From Adlercreutzia shanghongiae (GTDB taxonomy: Bacteria; Actinomycetota; Coriobacteriia; Coriobacteriales; Eggerthellaceae): 50,411 nucleotides of DNA. The stretch spans positions 1 through 50,411 of the forward strand of contig NZ_JAYMFI010000026.1 of assembly GCF_035830635.1 (NCBI RefSeq). The letters run 5' to 3'. Shown here in pieces: positions 48,681 to 50,411 of the stretch. The translations under genes and the position numbers were made by a program. Under the pieces are notes generated by a model that worked only from the letters and a program-made list of their open reading frames with translations, had not been told where the DNA came from and did no database searches. Numbering within the stretch: the stretch's first letter is position 1; every line of letters starts with the position of its first letter.

Positions 48681-50054
48681 ATGGTTGAGACGATTGATGC
48701 GGCGGCCCATGCTCATGTGGGTGCCGCCTTTACGGCCGTGGAGAGCGCGGCCATCCGTGTTCACCGCGAGCGGTGTGCCAAGGTGCGCAATCGCAACGTG
48801 GACTGTCTGAAGTGCGCCGCCGCCTGCACATCGGGCTGCATCTCTCTCGAAGAGGGCGAGCTTTCCATCGATGCCTCGAAGTGCGTCGGCTGTGGCACCT
48901 GCGCTACGGTGTGTCCCACCTGCGCGTTGGAATCTCTGAACCCGACCGATGCCCAGTTGAAGGCCGCCTGCGCGGCCGCCGTTCGCGATGGGGAAGTGGT
49001 CATCGCCTGCAGTCAGATGGAAGAGGCATTGGGCAATTTGGCGATTTCTGAATCGATGGCTCCGGTGGTGTGCGCCGGACGGGTGGATGAATCGCTGCTG
49101 GCGGGACTTGCGGCCGAAGGCGTGCAGCGCGTCACGGTGCTGTGCGGAATGTGCGACCGGTGCGCCCAGCGCCACGGCCGCAACACGGCCGAACTGGTGG
49201 CCGCGACGGCCCGAACGCTGCTGGACGCCTGGGGCTCTTCCATGGACATCGTCGTGACCGACGAGGCGCCCGAGGGCGTGCTCGCTGACGGCGTGTCGGC
49301 CGAGGCGGCCCGCGCGGCCTGCGATGTCTATTTCGCCGAAGAGCGCGCCTGCGAGCCCCTCCCGTGCCACGCCGAGCGGAACGCTCCGGAAGCCTCCGCA
49401 TCGCCAGTGTGTCATCCTGAGCACAGCGCCGCAGGCGCGGAGCCGAAGGATCTCCCCGAGGCTGCCGAGGATACGGCCGCCTACGCGCCCGCTGTGCCGG
49501 CATCCCTCTCATCCCCCGAGGCCGAGGCGGCCGATTCGACGGCGGGTCCGGGCATGCGCTTCTACTGGAACTCGGGCCATACGCGCAAGGTGGCGGCCCA
49601 TTCCATGCATGTTATGAAGGACGGCACGCTGCCCCACTTCCTCCCCGATCGCCGCGAGCGCCTGTTGGATGCCCTTGCGCGCATCGGCGAGCCGACGGAA
49701 GGCAAGCTGGAGAGTCGCCTGTGGGGCGCGGTCGTCATCGACGGCACCAAGTGCGTCTCGTGCCGCATGTGCGCGACGTTCTGCCCCACGGGGGCCATCG
49801 CCAAGTTCGACGAGGCTGACGGCGCCATGGGCGTGACCCACGCCCCTGCCGACTGCGTGAAATGCGGCAGCTGCCAGGACGTGTGTCCGGCTGATGCCAT
49901 CACGCTGCTCGACGCGGTTCCCACGACGTGGCTTTCCGACGGTAGCCACCATCGCTACGCCATGACTCCGCGTCCGGTGAGTCTCGTCGATAACCCGCAT
50001 CAAATTCTTGACACCTTCCGCCTCGATTTCAACGGAGACATCTTCGAACGCTAA
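48681..50054 (+). CDS. Polyferredoxin with four cluster regions
   Basis: 457 residues, no signal peptide or membrane helix, so cytoplasmic. The N-terminal part has CLKCAAACTSGC (preceded by a lone Cys) and CVGCGTCATVCPTCAL. A central domain (about residues 95-205) contains EVVIACSQMEEAL and RVTVLCGMCDRCAQRHG, reminiscent of hydrogenase/heterodisulfide-reductase accessory subunits, but I am not sure. The C-terminus has two typical [4Fe-4S] motifs, CVSCRMCATFCPTGAI and CVKCGSCQDVCPADAI. Residues about 225-290 form a low-complexity linker that includes a REP-derived segment (see 49410-49453). It lies last in respiratory locus 2 and could connect cytoplasmic electron carriers to the NapH-like protein. 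Confidence 0.8.
   Translation: MVETIDAAAHAHVGAAFTAVESAAIRVHRERCAKVRNRNVDCLKCAAACTSGCISLEEGELSIDASKCVGCGTCATVCPTCALESLNPTDAQLKAACAAAVRDGEVVIACSQMEEALGNLAISESMAPVVCAGRVDESLLAGLAAEGVQRVTVLCGMCDRCAQRHGRNTAELVAATARTLLDAWGSSMDIVVTDEAPEGVLADGVSAEAARAACDVYFAEERACEPLPCHAERNAPEASASPVCHPEHSAAGAEPKDLPEAAEDTAAYAPAVPASLSSPEAEAADSTAGPGMRFYWNSGHTRKVAAHSMHVMKDGTLPHFLPDRRERLLDALARIGEPTEGKLESRLWGAVVIDGTKCVSCRMCATFCPTGAIAKFDEADGAMGVTHAPADCVKCGSCQDVCPADAITLLDAVPTTWLSDGSHHRYAMTPRPVSLVDNPHQILDTFRLDFNGDIFER
49410..49453 (+). repeat. REP-like element read in frame inside the polyferredoxin gene
   Basis: TGTCATCCTGAGC, an inner stem GCGCC/GGCGC, and CGAAGGATCT match the widespread bacterial palindromic repeat of the type TCATCCTGAGC-x-AAGGATCT. 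It is translated here as CHPEHSAAGAEPKDL (residues about 244-258). The preceding CHAERNAPEASAS looks like a second, worn copy in the same frame. The element does not shift the frame. Confidence 0.7.
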
Positions 50055-50066
50055 GGAGGCATCACC

Positions 50067-50094
50067 GCGAAGCATCGCTTACATGATGCTTCGC
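50067..50094 (+). terminator. Hairpin immediately after the polyferredoxin gene
   Basis: GCGAAGCATC / GATGCTTCGC (50067-50076 and 50085-50094), a 10-bp perfect stem with an 8-base loop, 13 bp past the stop. There is no T tail. It is perhaps a stability hairpin, with the stronger terminator at 50178. Confidence 0.5.
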
Positions 50095-50177
50095 CCGCAA
50101 AGTTGGAACCCCTTCGTAAGGCAGGCGAGGCCGCATCTCCCGTCCGCGCAAGCGGTCACCCCGGTCTCAATCTGCTC

Positions 50178-50223
50178 GCCCCCGGCGCCACTATCCTCTT
50201 CACGGCGCCGGGGGCTACTTTTT
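50178..50223 (+). terminator. Intrinsic terminator at the end of locus 2
   Basis: A 12-bp perfect stem GCCCCCGGCGCC / GGCGCCGGGGGC (50178-50189 and 50204-50215) with a 14-base loop, followed by TACTTTTT. Confidence 0.85.
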
Positions 50224-50254
50224 GGGGTGAGACAATCTAAGACAGTTGAATTGA

Positions 50255-50411
50255 TTACGGCCTCAGGCAGCCCAAGGGGACGACGTAGACGCCGTCGGAG
50301 CGGCGGTAGGCGTAGCCGGTAGCGGTGACGACCATGAGGAAGCTAGGGGGCTTCATCTTGGCAGTGTCGATATCGGCGGCGAAGGCGAGTAGGTTTCGGG
50401 CCGCCTCCTCG
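50255..50411 (-). CDS. C-terminal end of a DUF4143-type ATPase (partial)
   Basis: The leftward frame enters from the right edge and ends at TAA 50255-50257, giving 51 residues. The end reads MKPPSFLMVVTATGYAYRR, followed by SDGVYVVPLGCLRP, which is the usual tail of the AAA ATPases with a DUF4143 domain that end in a G-x-A-Y-x-R-x-D-G-V-x-V-V-P-[IL]-G-C-L sequence. Most of the gene, including the Walker motifs, is outside the window. It is convergent with respiratory locus 2 behind a strong terminator. Confidence 0.7.
   Translation of the reverse strand, partial: EEAARNLLAFAADIDTAKMKPPSFLMVVTATGYAYRRSDGVYVVPLGCLRP

Overview
The window is about 50 kb of high-GC DNA. It most likely comes from an anaerobic, respiring actinobacterium of the Coriobacteriia, family Eggerthellaceae (the Eggerthella, Gordonibacter, Adlercreutzia and Slackia neighbourhood). 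The reasons are two large Tat-exported DMSO-reductase-family operons with TorD chaperones and NapG/NapH-like electron carriers, a LuxR regulator fused to a 12-helix membrane domain (a hallmark of this family), a type III glutamine synthetase, and strongly GC-biased codon use. The assignment to family is inference; no rRNA gene is present.

Layout: (a) 1-4.75 kb is a lower-GC accessory segment. It starts in the 3' end of an IS21-type istB gene, then has a 650-bp non-coding stretch, then a divergent ABC-transporter locus (two permeases, an exported protein and a small DUF2712-like exported peptide leftwards; an ATPase and a membrane-protein gene broken by an in-frame TGA rightwards). (b) 5-8 kb is core: a ZIP metal transporter, D-aminoacyl-tRNA deacylase, and rplM-rpsI. 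(c) 8-15.6 kb is leftward respiratory operon 1: marR, then dmsA-dmsB-dmsC-like genes, torD, and napG- and napH-like genes. (d) 15.9-21.6 kb is the rhamnose operon rhaB-rhaA-rhaD plus an MFS transporter, with large palindromic elements in its gaps. (e) 22.2-26.4 kb has type III glutamine synthetase and a TPR protein. (f) 26.6-30.5 kb is a response regulator divergent from an ABC exporter operon that ends in its partner histidine kinase. (g) 30.5-32.9 kb is a small variable patch: an HTH protein, a flavoprotein remnant and a DUF4143 ATPase. (h) 33-50 kb is respiratory locus 2: the membrane LuxR regulator, an exported protein, an unknown gene plus torD, a degenerate UvrD-like protein with a coiled-coil partner, then dmsA-dmsB-dmsC-like, napG- and napH-like genes and a polyferredoxin. 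The window closes in the 3' end of another DUF4143-type ATPase.

How it works together: each respiratory operon encodes an exported molybdopterin catalytic subunit, a four-cluster ferredoxin subunit, a DmsC-type quinol-oxidising anchor, a dedicated TorD chaperone, and a NapG/NapH-type pair that could feed electrons from the menaquinol pool. The terminal acceptors cannot be read from the sequence. Rhamnose is taken up by the MFS protein and split by RhaA, RhaB and RhaD into dihydroxyacetone phosphate and L-lactaldehyde.

The most unusual non-coding content is a set of dense palindromic elements: a 52-bp-period inverted array (21742-21966), a nested cloverleaf-like structure (19024-19223), a 26-bp perfect inverted repeat (17522-17640), a 23-bp hairpin inside operon 1, and a REP-like sequence read in frame inside a ferredoxin gene. 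Several promoters with overlapping operator dyads are visible, the best in front of the luxR gene.
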